A DNA stretch of 64,000 nt, from positions 31,056 to 95,055 of the forward strand of contig NZ_FOMH01000004.1 of NCBI RefSeq assembly GCF_900112575.1, in the 5' to 3' direction. Positions 16,850 to 25,870 of this stretch are shown here, one piece after another. Below the pieces are notes generated by a model, which was not told the DNA's origin, did not search any database, and worked only from the letters and a program-made list of their open reading frames with translations. Position 1 is the stretch's first letter. Every line of letters starts with the position of its first letter. The DNA is from Flavobacterium phragmitis (GTDB lineage: Bacteria > Bacteroidota > Bacteroidia > Flavobacteriales > Flavobacteriaceae). A program made the translations under genes and the position numbers.

Positions 16850-18084
16850 TGAAAAATAAAATTGTTTTATGGAGCTGCTTCATGTTAATGTCGCTGACTT
16901 CGTTTTCTCAAAGTATATCGAGCTCGCCTTATTCATTGTATGGTGTTGGAAGTTTGTATGATTCAGATTTTGGTTATCTGCCTTCTATTGGTTCTTCTGG
17001 AATTGCTTTACCGTCAGATAGTTTTATCAATAATTTAAATCCGGCTTCTTTGGGGTTTATGTATCAAAATCACTTTTTATTTGATATTGGTGGAAAAGCA
17101 ATTGCCACTACCTATCAAAGTGGTTCACGTAAAGAAAGTCGAAATAATTTTCAGTTTTCACATTTGGCATTTGCATTTCCTGTCAGTAAGAAATCAGCAT
17201 TTAGTCTTTCTCTTCGTCCTTATTCTAGTTCTACGTTTAAAATTTCAAATTTAAAACTGCCCATAATGGATGGACAAGAGTATTATTATCTTACAGCAGA
17301 AGGATCAGGAGGATTAAACAGCTTGGATTTTTCGTATGGATATCGAGCAGGTAAAAAACTCACAGTGGGAGCAACTGCTACTGTTCTTTTTGGAAATACT
17401 GTGGATGATCGTACTTTTCAAATTGGAAGCACGCTTACCACAATTAATAAAAAAACAGATTATAGTGGAGTACGTGCTACATTGGGAGCTCAATATAAAA
17501 TCGATTCAACTTTTACAATTGGAACAACATTTAAGGTTCCGTCAAAAATCAATGCATCTAAAGTACAATCTGTAGCAGCAATTGCTGATGGAGTAACATC
17601 TACAATTGAATCTAATGTTGCTTCTGATACAGATGATTACTATATGCCGTTAGAAATCGGAATTGGTTTAAATAAACGATTTAAAAATAATTTGAGTTTT
17701 ACTCTAGATTATGAGAAAAGTTTTTGGCAGGATACCAAACAGTCTGATTTGTATGGTAATTTTGTGAATCAAGATCGTTTCGCAGCTGGATTTACGTACA
17801 GTTCTAGAAAGAATGCCCGAAAATATTGGGATAGAGTAGGGTATGCAGCAGGTGTGAGTTATGATACGGGTTATCTTGAAGTTGATGCACATCGTGTTAA
17901 TAATGCATCATTTTCGGTGGGTTTAAATCTGCCTATTGATAATACTTTTTCTTCCTTAAATATTTCGTATTCGTATGGTCAGAAAGGAAGAATAGCAAAT
18001 GATTTAATAAAAGAAAACTACCATAAAATATCACTTAATTTAGCGTTGGACGGAATTTGGTTTGTCAAACGAAAAATTGAATAA
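16849..18084 (+). CDS. Outer-membrane beta-barrel protein (FadL/porin-like), partner of DUF4270 lipoprotein
   Basis: 411 residues with a signal peptide (about 1-20, ending TSFSQ). The early part SPYSLYGVGSLYDSDF and the NNLNPASLGFM segment resemble FadL/TodX-like and other Bacteroidota porins, in which an NPA motif lies near the N-terminus. The remainder is amphipathic beta-strands. It shares one base with the upstream stop, so translation is coupled. Transport of a hydrophobic compound is possible from the FadL resemblance, but the match is weak. It converges with murI, whose stop lies two bases away. Confidence 0.82.
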   Translation: MKNKIVLWSCFMLMSLTSFSQSISSSPYSLYGVGSLYDSDFGYLPSIGSSGIALPSDSFINNLNPASLGFMYQNHFLFDIGGKAIATTYQSGSRKESRNNFQFSHLAFAFPVSKKSAFSLSLRPYSSSTFKISNLKLPIMDGQEYYYLTAEGSGGLNSLDFSYGYRAGKKLTVGATATVLFGNTVDDRTFQIGSTLTTINKKTDYSGVRATLGAQYKIDSTFTIGTTFKVPSKINASKVQSVAAIADGVTSTIESNVASDTDDYYMPLEIGIGLNKRFKNNLSFTLDYEKSFWQDTKQSDLYGNFVNQDRFAAGFTYSSRKNARKYWDRVGYAAGVSYDTGYLEVDAHRVNNASFSVGLNLPIDNTFSSLNISYSYGQKGRIANDLIKENYHKISLNLALDGIWFVKRKIE

Positions 18085-18085
18085 A

Positions 18086-18862
18086 TTAAAAGTCCTTTTG
18101 AATAACAGGATATTTATATTCTAAGATAGATTCCAATACTTTTGGGTCTGAATTGACATAAAAAATCGGATCATTTTGTTTGATTTCTGAAAAGCCTACT
18201 TTATCTTGAAGTAGGTTTTTTGTTTGTCTGGCTACAGCCTCACCAGAATCAATAATTTTAATATGATCTGGGATGATTTTTTTTATTTGAGGAATTAAAT
18301 ACGGATAATGACTGCATCCTAAAACCAGATAATCGATATTGGCTTCGACCATTGGTTTTAGATAAGACTCCAAAAGCTGTGTCATTTCTGGAGAATATAA
18401 ATTGCCATCTTCAATAAGCTGGACAAGTCCATAACCAACTTGTTCCACTATTTTGGTATTCTGAAACATTTCGGCAGTTTTGTTGAACAACTCACTGTTT
18501 AAGGTTCCTTTTGTGGCCAAGATTCCAATTACTTGTGTCTGTGAATTATTTGCCGCAGGTTTAATAGCAGGTTCAATTCCAACAAACGGAATATCGTAAT
18601 CTGCGCGTAGCTCTCGTATGGCATTTGTTGTAGCAGTATTGCAGGCAACAACAATTAGTTTGCAATTATTTTCAAGTAAAAACTCTACATTTTTTTTGCT
18701 TAATGCGACAATTTCATCCTTAGTTTTCTGACCGTAAGGAGCATTTTTGCTGTCAGCCAGGTAAATGGTTTTTTCGTTTGGAAGGAGATCGTGAATAGCG
18801 CTCCAGATGGAAGTTCCGCCAATACCAGAATCAAAAACGCCTATAGGATTATTGTTTGTCAT
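18086..18862 (-). CDS. murI: Glutamate racemase
   Basis: 258 residues covering the whole Asp/Glu racemase fold. The N-terminal GVFDSGIGGTSIW supplies the D11-S12 pair. The two catalytic cysteines are C74 in VVACNTATTN and C183 in VLGCSHYPYL; the conserved NAPYG is at 40-44. It converts L- to D-glutamate for peptidoglycan in the cytoplasm. Read on the minus strand it follows the two ompH genes; a terminator (18954-18990) lies between, so it is probably expressed on its own. Confidence 0.97.
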   Translation of the reverse strand: MTNNNPIGVFDSGIGGTSIWSAIHDLLPNEKTIYLADSKNAPYGQKTKDEIVALSKKNVEFLLENNCKLIVVACNTATTNAIRELRADYDIPFVGIEPAIKPAANNSQTQVIGILATKGTLNSELFNKTAEMFQNTKIVEQVGYGLVQLIEDGNLYSPEMTQLLESYLKPMVEANIDYLVLGCSHYPYLIPQIKKIIPDHIKIIDSGEAVARQTKNLLQDKVGFSEIKQNDPIFYVNSDPKVLESILEYKYPVIQKDF

Positions 18863-18953
18863 AAAGCAAAATTACTATTTTTTAGATAAAATTTGTTACT
18901 CTAAGTTAATTCAATTCTTCAAATTATATAGAAGATTTATTTTAATTTTTTGT

Positions 18954-18990
18954 AAAAAAAAACTGCTCAATTTTGTAGAATTGAACAGTT
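18954..18990 (-). terminator. Rho-independent terminator after the bamA-ompH operon
   Basis: On the minus strand, AACTGTTCAATT and AATTGAGCAGTT form a 12-base stem with one mismatch, running into nine Ts. It begins 22 bp after the last ompH stop. Confidence 0.8.
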
Positions 18991-19012
18991 GATTTTTGAT
19001 TTTTTAGGGTTC

Positions 19013-19516
19013 TTAGAATCCTAAATCTTTTTTAACGTCAGCAGTGATGTTTGGACCATCAGCTAATAATAAAGTAGAACCGTCTAAGATGTATTGGAAA
19101 CCTTTAGCTTTTCCAACTTTTTGGATAGAATTTTTAACTTTTTCCATCAAAGGTTTTACGATATCAGTTTCTTTTTGTTGTAGTTCTTTTTGTGCATTGT
19201 CTCTGTAATCAACAATTCTTTTTTGCATATCTTGAACTTCTTTAGAACGCTCACCGTTAACAGCATCAGTTACTGTAGCAGCTTCTGCTTCATACTTTTT
19301 GATTTTTACTTGATATTCATCAACCATCTTTTTGTATTCAGCATCATATGTCCCACTTAATTTTTGCAGCTGATTTTGAGCATCTAGCATAGCAGGCATT
19401 TTCGACATAATCTCGCTGACATCAACATGAGCTACCTTCGCTTGTGCGTTCATTGTGTTACTTGCTCCTAAAATTAGAATTGCAGCAATTAGTAAAGTTT
19501 TGATTTGTTTCATCAT
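19013..19516 (-). CDS. OmpH/Skp-family periplasmic chaperone
   Basis: 167 residues with a signal peptide (about 1-24, ending NAQA). The mature protein starts KVAHVDVSEIMSKMP, followed by the two long coiled-coil arms of the OmpH (Skp) fold and a short beta ending. Skp-type trimers hold unfolded outer-membrane proteins on the way to BamA. It lies 14 bp after a second, longer ompH and downstream of bamA, as is usual in this phylum. Confidence 0.92.
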   Translation of the reverse strand: MMKQIKTLLIAAILILGASNTMNAQAKVAHVDVSEIMSKMPAMLDAQNQLQKLSGTYDAEYKKMVDEYQVKIKKYEAEAATVTDAVNGERSKEVQDMQKRIVDYRDNAQKELQQKETDIVKPLMEKVKNSIQKVGKAKGFQYILDGSTLLLADGPNITADVKKDLGF

Positions 19517-19530
19517 TTTTAAAATATTAA

Positions 19531-20568
19531 TTAATTATTGGTCGTATTTGTTTTTTGCGTTTCAGTTTCTTTTGCTTTCTTAGCAGCTTCTCTCTCTTCT
19601 AAAATTTTCTTTCTTTTTTCTTCTAATTCTTTTTTACGCTGTTCGTAAAGTAACTGTCTTTCTTCTGCTTTTGTCATAGCTGGATCAGCAGTCGTTGTTG
19701 TTTGCTCTGTTCCAGTTGCAGCAGGTTTGGCAGTTGTATTTGTTTTAGCCGCTTCTGTTGCTGCAGGTGCTGTTGTGGCAGGCGTTGTTTTAGCTGTTTC
19801 AGAAACCGTGCCAGTTTTTTTAGCCTCTCTTTCAGCCGCTAAAGCTTTACGTCGGTCATCATATTCCTTTTTCTTAGCTTCCTGCTCCAATTTTCGATCT
19901 TGAATAAGTTTTTCTCTAGCCGCTTTTTTCTCGTCAAGAGCTTTTTGACGTTCTGCCATTGCTGGGTTTTCGTCTATTGCATTTTCAAGATTTTCTTTTG
20001 CTTCCTGTTCTTTTAATTGTTTTTTAGAAAGCTGTTCCCGTTTTTCCGTACGATTTAAAACTCTTAAAACCTGATCGCTGATGTCAAATCTTTTGTTGCT
20101 GAAAAGCATTGTAAGATCTGATGATTTATCAAAAATAAAGTCATAATTTTTAGCTTCTGCAATATCTTGAACCGCAGTAAAAACTTGATCTTGGATTGGC
20201 TTAGCCAAAGCCGCTTTTTGTCTCATCAAATTACCATCAGCACCAAATTGTTTCTGCTGGTAATCCATCATTTCTTGTTCTTGAAACTTAATTTCAGTTT
20301 CTCTCTCTTCAATTAATTCTTTTGTAAGTAAAGCTTTTTCTGTTTTTAAGCTTTCCTTCAGTGTATTTATATTTAATTTTTTAGCCTCAACTTCTTGTTT
20401 CCACTTCTGAGCTTTTTGCTCTAATTGGGATTTAGCTTCTTTATAATCGGAAACATTTTCTAAAATATATTCCATGTCGATGTAGCCAATTCTAGTCGTC
20501 TTACCTTGTGCCTGACTTGTATTTGCTACAATCAAGGCTAAAAATATAAATAAAAATTGTTTTCTCAT
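19531..20568 (-). CDS. Long OmpH/Skp-family periplasmic protein with low-complexity tail
   Basis: 345 residues. A signal peptide (about 1-20) and an OmpH domain (about 22-170, GYIDMEYILENVSDYKEA...) are followed by about 170 extra residues: Lys/Glu-rich coiled coil (about 175-245), a Thr/Ala/Pro-rich segment (about 250-295) and a second charged helix (about 298-335). Normal Skp is about 160 residues, so the tail is an addition whose role is unknown. It may extend the tentacles or bind the cell wall. It lies between bamA (42 bp upstream) and the short ompH. Confidence 0.88.
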   Translation of the reverse strand: MRKQFLFIFLALIVANTSQAQGKTTRIGYIDMEYILENVSDYKEAKSQLEQKAQKWKQEVEAKKLNINTLKESLKTEKALLTKELIEERETEIKFQEQEMMDYQQKQFGADGNLMRQKAALAKPIQDQVFTAVQDIAEAKNYDFIFDKSSDLTMLFSNKRFDISDQVLRVLNRTEKREQLSKKQLKEQEAKENLENAIDENPAMAERQKALDEKKAAREKLIQDRKLEQEAKKKEYDDRRKALAAEREAKKTGTVSETAKTTPATTAPAATEAAKTNTTAKPAATGTEQTTTTADPAMTKAEERQLLYEQRKKELEEKRKKILEEREAAKKAKETETQKTNTTNN

Positions 20569-20610
20569 AACATAACTTTATTTGATGATTTTTAACCAAA
20601 CGCTATTTCT

Positions 20611-23271
20611 CTAAAATTGTTGTCCAATAATAAAGTGTGTTTCCCAGCCATTAGCTTTTGTTTGTCCAGGAAGCGCATCAAATCCGTAACCAAAGTCAAT
20701 ACCTAACAATCCAAATGCAGGCATAAATACGCGTAAACCAGCACCAGCGGAACGGCTCAAATCAAACGGATTGTAATCTTTAAACGTTGGATATGATGAA
20801 CCTGCCTCTAAGAATGTTAAAGCATAAATAGAAGCTGATGCTTTTAATGTAATTGGATAACGCAATTCCATAGAGAATTTATTATAAATAGTTGCTCCAA
20901 TTGGGTCTCCATTTGTATTTACCGGAGTTAAAGAGTTGTTAGGATAACCTCTCAACTGAATAGTCTCTCTACCATCCATTGAGTAATTTGCCATACCATC
21001 TCCTCCTAAGTAAAAACGCTCAAACGGAATAACACCTCTATCTTGATTATAAGCTCCTAAGAAACCAAATTCTGTAAGGGTTCTTAAAACTAATTTTCCA
21101 TAAACTTTAGTATACCAGTCTCCTTTAAATTTAACTTTATAATATTCTAACCAATTGTATTTTTTCTGATCGACTTTAGATACATCTGTATCGGCACTTG
21201 CATAATCTGACCCAACGCTTGAAACTCTTCCTTGAGTGTCAGTTTTGATATAGTCACCATTATTTAACGGTTGACCAAAATCATCGTATCCATTAGTACC
21301 AGTATATTGTCTCTTATATTCTTTTTGATTTTTTAAATCGCTGTAATCAATTCCATTAAACAAAGAATATGGAGGCGTAACTTTTGCAGAAATACTAAAC
21401 TCAGAACCATAAGTTGGAAATATTGGGTTAACCCCTTTATTACTTCTCGAAATTCCAATTGTATATGCTAAGTTTCTTGATGCACCATTACCAAAGGTAA
21501 ACAAACCTGTGTTGTAATTGTTCAAGTCATAATGCTGATAACTTACAGATTGTGATAATACAAAGTAATCATCAGGAACAGTTAACCTTTTTGCTAAACC
21601 AACTTGGACTGTAAAAATATTAAAACTTTTGCTTCTATCAACAGTTCTGGTAATGTAATTGTTAAGAAATTGCTTACTGTATGAAATAGAAGAACTAAAT
21701 TGTACTGGTTTCTTTCCTCCAAACCAAGGTTCAGAGAACGATAAACTATAGGTTTGGAAATAAGTACTTCCTTGTAAACGCAAAGCAACTTTTTGTCCAT
21801 CTCCCATTGGCAAAGGCTTATAGGCTTCTTTGTCAAAGAGTTTTCTAGCCGAGAAGTTATTAAATGAAAGTCCTAACGTTCCGATGAAACCTCCACCACC
21901 GTAACCTCCTTGAAGCTCAACCTGGCTAGATCCTTTTTCTACAACATTATACTCAATATCAACAGTTCCTGCTCCAGCATCTACATTTTTGAATTTTGGA
22001 TCAATTGCCTCAGGATCAAAGAATCCTAATTGTCCAATCTCACGAATTGTTCTTACCAGCTGTTCTTTACTGTATTTTTCGCCTGGTTTTGTTCTTAACT
22101 CACGATAAATAACGTGGTCGTTTGTTTTGTCATTACCAACGACAGTAATTTTGTTGAAGTATGCAATTGGACCTTCTGTAACTCTAATCTCAAAATCAAT
22201 TGTGTCGTTAACCGTTTTAACCTCTACAGCATTAATATTTGAGAATAAATAACCGTTATTTTGGTATAAATTGGTGATGTCTTCAGCATCTGGTTTAGAC
22301 TTATCAGCAATTCTTTTTTCCAGTAAAACTCCATTGTAAGTTTCTCCTTTTTTGATTCCTAAATAACTGCTTAAAAGGCGGTCTGAATAAACGGTATTTC
22401 CTAAGAATTTAATGTTACCAAAGTAGTATTTATTTCCTTCTTCTACATTAATCTTAATGGCAAGTGTGTTTTTTTGTTTGTTATACTTCACAGAATCGTA
22501 AATAATACGAGCATCACGATATCCTTTTTCTTTATAGGCAGCGATTACTTTTTCTAAGTCTGTTTTATACTTTTCTGGAATAAACTTAGACGCTTTAAAA
22601 ACACGAATAAAGTTTTTCTGTTTTGTGTCTTTCATTGCAGCGCGCAATTGACTTCCCGTAAGTTGTTTATTCCCAATGAAGTCAATATTGCTGATTTTTA
22701 CTTTATCTCCTTTGTCAACTCGGACAAGCATGTTTACTTGATTTCCTGCAATGGTATCGGGAGTAGTGGTAATAGTAACTTTTGTATTATAGAAACCGTC
22801 TTTTTTATATTTATTTTCAATGTAATTCTTTGTCGTTGTAATTAAGTTTTCATTGACTATTTTGTTTTTAGTCAGGTTGTTATCCTTAATTAAACCTTCC
22901 ACTTTACCTTTCTTAACTCCAACAAATTTCACTTCGTTAAGTTTAGGGAGTTCAATAATATCTAAATCCAGATAGATACTATCGTGTTCTATTTTATTTA
23001 CGTAAAAAGCAATTTCATCAAATAAACCAAGTTTACCTAATTTTTTAATTGCACTACTAATTTCTTCTCCAGGAACCGTGATTTCCTGACCTTTTTGAAG
23101 TCCTGAAAAGGTTACAACGGTTTGTTCATTGAAGCTTATTTTACCAACTACGGAAACTTTGGCTAGGATATATTTTTTCCCTTGATCAAAAGGAACTCTT
23201 TCTTGTGCTTTAATTTGTGAAAAACCACCCAGCATTAGGAGGGTAAGGACTATTTGTATTTTTTTTTGCAA
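20611..23271 (-). CDS. bamA: Outer-membrane protein assembly factor BamA
   Basis: About 886 residues. A signal peptide (QIVLTLLMLGGFSQIKAQE) is followed by POTRA domains (about residues 28-430) and a C-terminal barrel whose lid loop contains LRGYPNN (the conserved RGY-type motif) and whose last strand is THFIIGQQF, ending in phenylalanine. It folds and inserts outer-membrane proteins. An in-frame ATG far upstream lies inside uppS and would bury the signal peptide, so the real start is most likely TTG at 23271 or GTG at 23274. It lies directly after uppS and before the OmpH genes. Confidence 0.95.
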   Translation of the reverse strand: MQKKIQIVLTLLMLGGFSQIKAQERVPFDQGKKYILAKVSVVGKISFNEQTVVTFSGLQKGQEITVPGEEISSAIKKLGKLGLFDEIAFYVNKIEHDSIYLDLDIIELPKLNEVKFVGVKKGKVEGLIKDNNLTKNKIVNENLITTTKNYIENKYKKDGFYNTKVTITTTPDTIAGNQVNMLVRVDKGDKVKISNIDFIGNKQLTGSQLRAAMKDTKQKNFIRVFKASKFIPEKYKTDLEKVIAAYKEKGYRDARIIYDSVKYNKQKNTLAIKINVEEGNKYYFGNIKFLGNTVYSDRLLSSYLGIKKGETYNGVLLEKRIADKSKPDAEDITNLYQNNGYLFSNINAVEVKTVNDTIDFEIRVTEGPIAYFNKITVVGNDKTNDHVIYRELRTKPGEKYSKEQLVRTIREIGQLGFFDPEAIDPKFKNVDAGAGTVDIEYNVVEKGSSQVELQGGYGGGGFIGTLGLSFNNFSARKLFDKEAYKPLPMGDGQKVALRLQGSTYFQTYSLSFSEPWFGGKKPVQFSSSISYSKQFLNNYITRTVDRSKSFNIFTVQVGLAKRLTVPDDYFVLSQSVSYQHYDLNNYNTGLFTFGNGASRNLAYTIGISRSNKGVNPIFPTYGSEFSISAKVTPPYSLFNGIDYSDLKNQKEYKRQYTGTNGYDDFGQPLNNGDYIKTDTQGRVSSVGSDYASADTDVSKVDQKKYNWLEYYKVKFKGDWYTKVYGKLVLRTLTEFGFLGAYNQDRGVIPFERFYLGGDGMANYSMDGRETIQLRGYPNNSLTPVNTNGDPIGATIYNKFSMELRYPITLKASASIYALTFLEAGSSYPTFKDYNPFDLSRSAGAGLRVFMPAFGLLGIDFGYGFDALPGQTKANGWETHFIIGQQF

Positions 23272-23281
23272 CACTAAAAAA

Positions 23282-24022
23282 TTATTTAATTTGTTCACTG
23301 GTTTTTCCAAATCTACGTTCTCTTTTTTGATAACTAATAATAGCCTCATATAAATCTTGGTCTTTAAAGTCTGGCCACAAGACATTAGTAAAATACAATT
23401 CTGCATAGGCAATCTGCCAAAGCAGAAAATTACTTATTCTATGTTCTCCACTTGTTCGTATTAATAAATCTACGTCTGGTAAATTTTGCGTGTAAAGATG
23501 CTCATTTATAATTGAATCGTCAATAGTGTCTATTGAAATTATATTATTTTTAACTTTATCACTTATTGTCTTTACGGCACTTACCAGTTCTTCTCTAGAT
23601 CCATAGCTTAAAGCAAGAGTTAGTGTTAGTCGAGAATTGTCTTTAGTTTTTTCCATAACATCCAAAAGCTCTTTTTGGGCTGTTTTTGGCAATTTGTCAA
23701 GATTTCCAATTGCATTAAGACGGATATTGTTTTCTTGAAGAGTAATGAGCTCTTTTTTTAAAGAATTAATCAATATTTTCATTAATGCTTGAACCTCAAG
23801 TTTTGGGCGGTTCCAGTTTTCTGTAGAGAAAGCATATAAGGTCAGATATTCAATACCCAGCTTAGCAGAAGTTTTGATAATCTCTTTTACAGATTTTGTT
23901 CCATTTTCATGTCCAAACGCACGAAGATAGCCTTGTTGTTTTGCCCATCGTCCGTTGCCATCCATAATAATGGCTAGGTGTTTAGGTAAGTTTGTGTGAT
24001 CTATTGATTCTATTAAATTCAT
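23282..24022 (-). CDS. uppS: Isoprenyl transferase (undecaprenyl diphosphate synthase)
   Basis: 246 residues. The catalytic D21 lies in AIIMDGNGRWAKQQG, then the substrate-binding FSTENW, ALSYGSREEL, and the C-terminal DLLIRTSGEHRISNFLLWQ signature of cis-prenyltransferases. It makes the C55 lipid carrier for peptidoglycan and O-antigen synthesis. The ATG is one base after the DUF6089 stop, and bamA starts about 8 bp after its own stop, so it belongs to the envelope operon. Confidence 0.97.
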   Translation of the reverse strand: MNLIESIDHTNLPKHLAIIMDGNGRWAKQQGYLRAFGHENGTKSVKEIIKTSAKLGIEYLTLYAFSTENWNRPKLEVQALMKILINSLKKELITLQENNIRLNAIGNLDKLPKTAQKELLDVMEKTKDNSRLTLTLALSYGSREELVSAVKTISDKVKNNIISIDTIDDSIINEHLYTQNLPDVDLLIRTSGEHRISNFLLWQIAYAELYFTNVLWPDFKDQDLYEAIISYQKRERRFGKTSEQIK

Positions 24023-24023
24023 T

Positions 24024-24713
24024 TTATTCTGCGCAATAGCAAGGTTTTTTTCCGAAGGTGTATGTTAAGGTAACACCTGAAAAAACATACCAGTCATTAT
24101 TATTTAAATTTCCAAACTTTAAAATGTTTGAACTACTTGTTTTAGGGTTACTTCCGTCGATATTGTCTGTAAAAGTATAACGTACTCCTGTTTCAAGTCC
24201 TAAAACGAAACGCGGTGTTATGTTCGATTTTATACCTAATATAAAAGGTATTGCAAGAGAGCTTGAATGTTCAGAATAAATTTCATTTGGACTTGCAGTA
24301 TACCTATATAAGTTATCGAAGATAAAGAAATTTAATCCCGAATATACGTAAGGTGTGATTTTTGTGTGATAATCGTGCAGATTGAAATCAAAAAAATTAA
24401 ACTCTAATCCCGCAGAAAGCTCTTTAATATTGTTGTCAAAATGATATCCTCTTTGATTTCTTCCTGTTTCTTCCGATTTATAATCATTTCCAGAAACTTC
24501 TGATTGTGTATAAGAGAATCTCCATGAGTGTCTTGGGCTTCTGTTCCATTTGTAAAGAACACCAAAAGCTATTTTTTCTGGAGCGATATAAGTTGTTTTG
24601 CCAACATCGCCAACAAAGTTGCTTCCGCCAAGAAAAACACCAAGCTCATTGATTTGAGCATTTAGTGTAATAAGCGGGAAAAAACATAACAATAAATTAA
24701 AAATTTTCTTCAT
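24024..24713 (-). CDS. DUF6089-family outer-membrane beta-barrel protein
   Basis: 229 residues with a signal peptide (about 1-19, ending TLNAQ). It begins INELGVFLGGSNFVGDVG, the pattern of DUF6089 proteins, followed by about eight amphipathic strands and a cysteine pair near the end (KPCYCAE). It is first in the uppS-bamA-ompH operon, one base from uppS. Conserved association with bamA suggests an outer-membrane biogenesis role, but that is inference. Confidence 0.85.
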   Translation of the reverse strand: MKKIFNLLLCFFPLITLNAQINELGVFLGGSNFVGDVGKTTYIAPEKIAFGVLYKWNRSPRHSWRFSYTQSEVSGNDYKSEETGRNQRGYHFDNNIKELSAGLEFNFFDFNLHDYHTKITPYVYSGLNFFIFDNLYRYTASPNEIYSEHSSSLAIPFILGIKSNITPRFVLGLETGVRYTFTDNIDGSNPKTSSSNILKFGNLNNNDWYVFSGVTLTYTFGKKPCYCAE

Positions 24714-24731
24714 TTAATTCAAAATTGCGTG

Positions 24732-24760
24732 CAAATATAATAATTATCAATACGAATCAA
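24732..24760 (-). promoter_or_regulatory. Promoter candidate for the DUF6089-uppS-bamA-ompH operon
   Basis: On the minus strand TTG (24758-24760), an 18-nt spacer and TATATTTG (24732-24739) match the Bacteroidota -33/-7 consensus, placed 19 bp before the DUF6089 start. Confidence 0.6.
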
Positions 24761-24886
24761 AGTTCCTTTAGTTAAATGTGCTTCTTTTTCAATTTACGTT
24801 ATGATTTTGAGCCATTTAATGATGATTCACTATATGCAGAACGAGAAAATGTGGCATTATCGTATAGTAGAGAATTAGAAAAGAGT

Positions 24887-25771
24887 TTAATTTCTTTTAT
24901 CCTCTCCCCAGAGTAATTTGTTTCTTAAGGTTTTCAAGAAAGTTTCCCCTGGAATTTCGACCATTTTAATTTTATAATCTGTTTTTTTAATTTTTAAAGT
25001 AGATTCGTTTTTCACCGAAGAAATTCTCGAATCTAATGAGACCAAATATTGGTCTTCTCTTCCTGTAACTCTTAAAGTGATTTCAGTATCATCCGGAATT
25101 ACAAGTGGTCTGGCGGTTAAATTATGCGGAGCTATTGGCGTAATTACAAGACTTTTTACATCTGGAGTTAATATTGGGCCGCCACAGCTTAGGGAATATC
25201 CTGTAGAGCCGGTTGGAGTAGAAATAATCAATCCGTCTGCCCAATAGGAGTTTAAATATTCATTGTTTAGATAAGTTTCAACAGTAATCATCGAAGTAGT
25301 ATCTTTTCTGCTCACGGTAACTTCATTCATAGCAAAGTTAAGTTCCTCAAAAGCTTCGTTTAGGGGTTCGGCAGTTAAACCTAATAAGGTACGTTCAGAA
25401 GTCGTGTAATTTTGATCGATAACATATTGCAATAAAATATCGATGTTCTCTTTCTGTACTTTGGCAAGAAAGCCTAATCTTCCAGCGTTTATACCTAATA
25501 AAGGAACACCAGAATTACGAACAAATGCGGCAGCCCTTAAAATAGTGCCGTCGCCACCAATACTAATGAGCATTTCAAAGCTATTATCTAAAGCAGTGCT
25601 TGGCGAAAAAGTTTTGTATTCTTTTTTTACAAGCTGTTTTTCATAAAGCATGTTCAGGAAATTTTCTTCAATGACCATTTCAACATTATTGGAATTGAAG
25701 AACATGAAAATGTCTTTTATAATGGGTTCTGTACTATTTTGATAATATTGTCCGTAAATGGCTATTTTCAT
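24887..25771 (-). CDS. nadK: NAD kinase
   Basis: 294 residues. The family motifs are GGDG at 72-75 (ISIGGDGTILRAAAF), the NE pair in FAMNEVTVSRKD, and the glycine-rich GSTGYSLSCGGPIL. It phosphorylates NAD to NADP in the cytoplasm. It lies between the CBS-domain gene and the DUF6089 operon on the same strand; the 173-bp gap with a promoter-like element before DUF6089 suggests separate transcription. The family's size and fold are intact. Confidence 0.97.
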   Translation of the reverse strand: MKIAIYGQYYQNSTEPIIKDIFMFFNSNNVEMVIEENFLNMLYEKQLVKKEYKTFSPSTALDNSFEMLISIGGDGTILRAAAFVRNSGVPLLGINAGRLGFLAKVQKENIDILLQYVIDQNYTTSERTLLGLTAEPLNEAFEELNFAMNEVTVSRKDTTSMITVETYLNNEYLNSYWADGLIISTPTGSTGYSLSCGGPILTPDVKSLVITPIAPHNLTARPLVIPDDTEITLRVTGREDQYLVSLDSRISSVKNESTLKIKKTDYKIKMVEIPGETFLKTLRNKLLWGEDKRN

Positions 25772-25804
25772 TCTATGTTAAATTAGAGAATTTGTCAATG
25801 TGTC

Positions 25805-25840
25805 AATTAGATAATTGGGAAATGTGAAAATTATCTAATT
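25805..25840. repeat. Intergenic inverted repeat
   Basis: AATTAGATAATT and AATTATCTAATT are perfect 12-base arms around a 12-base loop, in the gap between nadK and the CBS gene. Flanking words (AATGTG, CAATGTGTC) recur, giving the impression of short shuffled units. It could be a hairpin in the transcript of the CBS gene, but there is no T-run. Confidence 0.6.
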
Positions 25841-25870
25841 AACTAATTTTCTCATTGGCACATTCATAAC

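Noticed and set aside
23275..23412. Far-upstream ATG for bamA inside uppS
   Set aside because: It would put about 47 residues before the signal peptide and overlap uppS by more than 100 bases.
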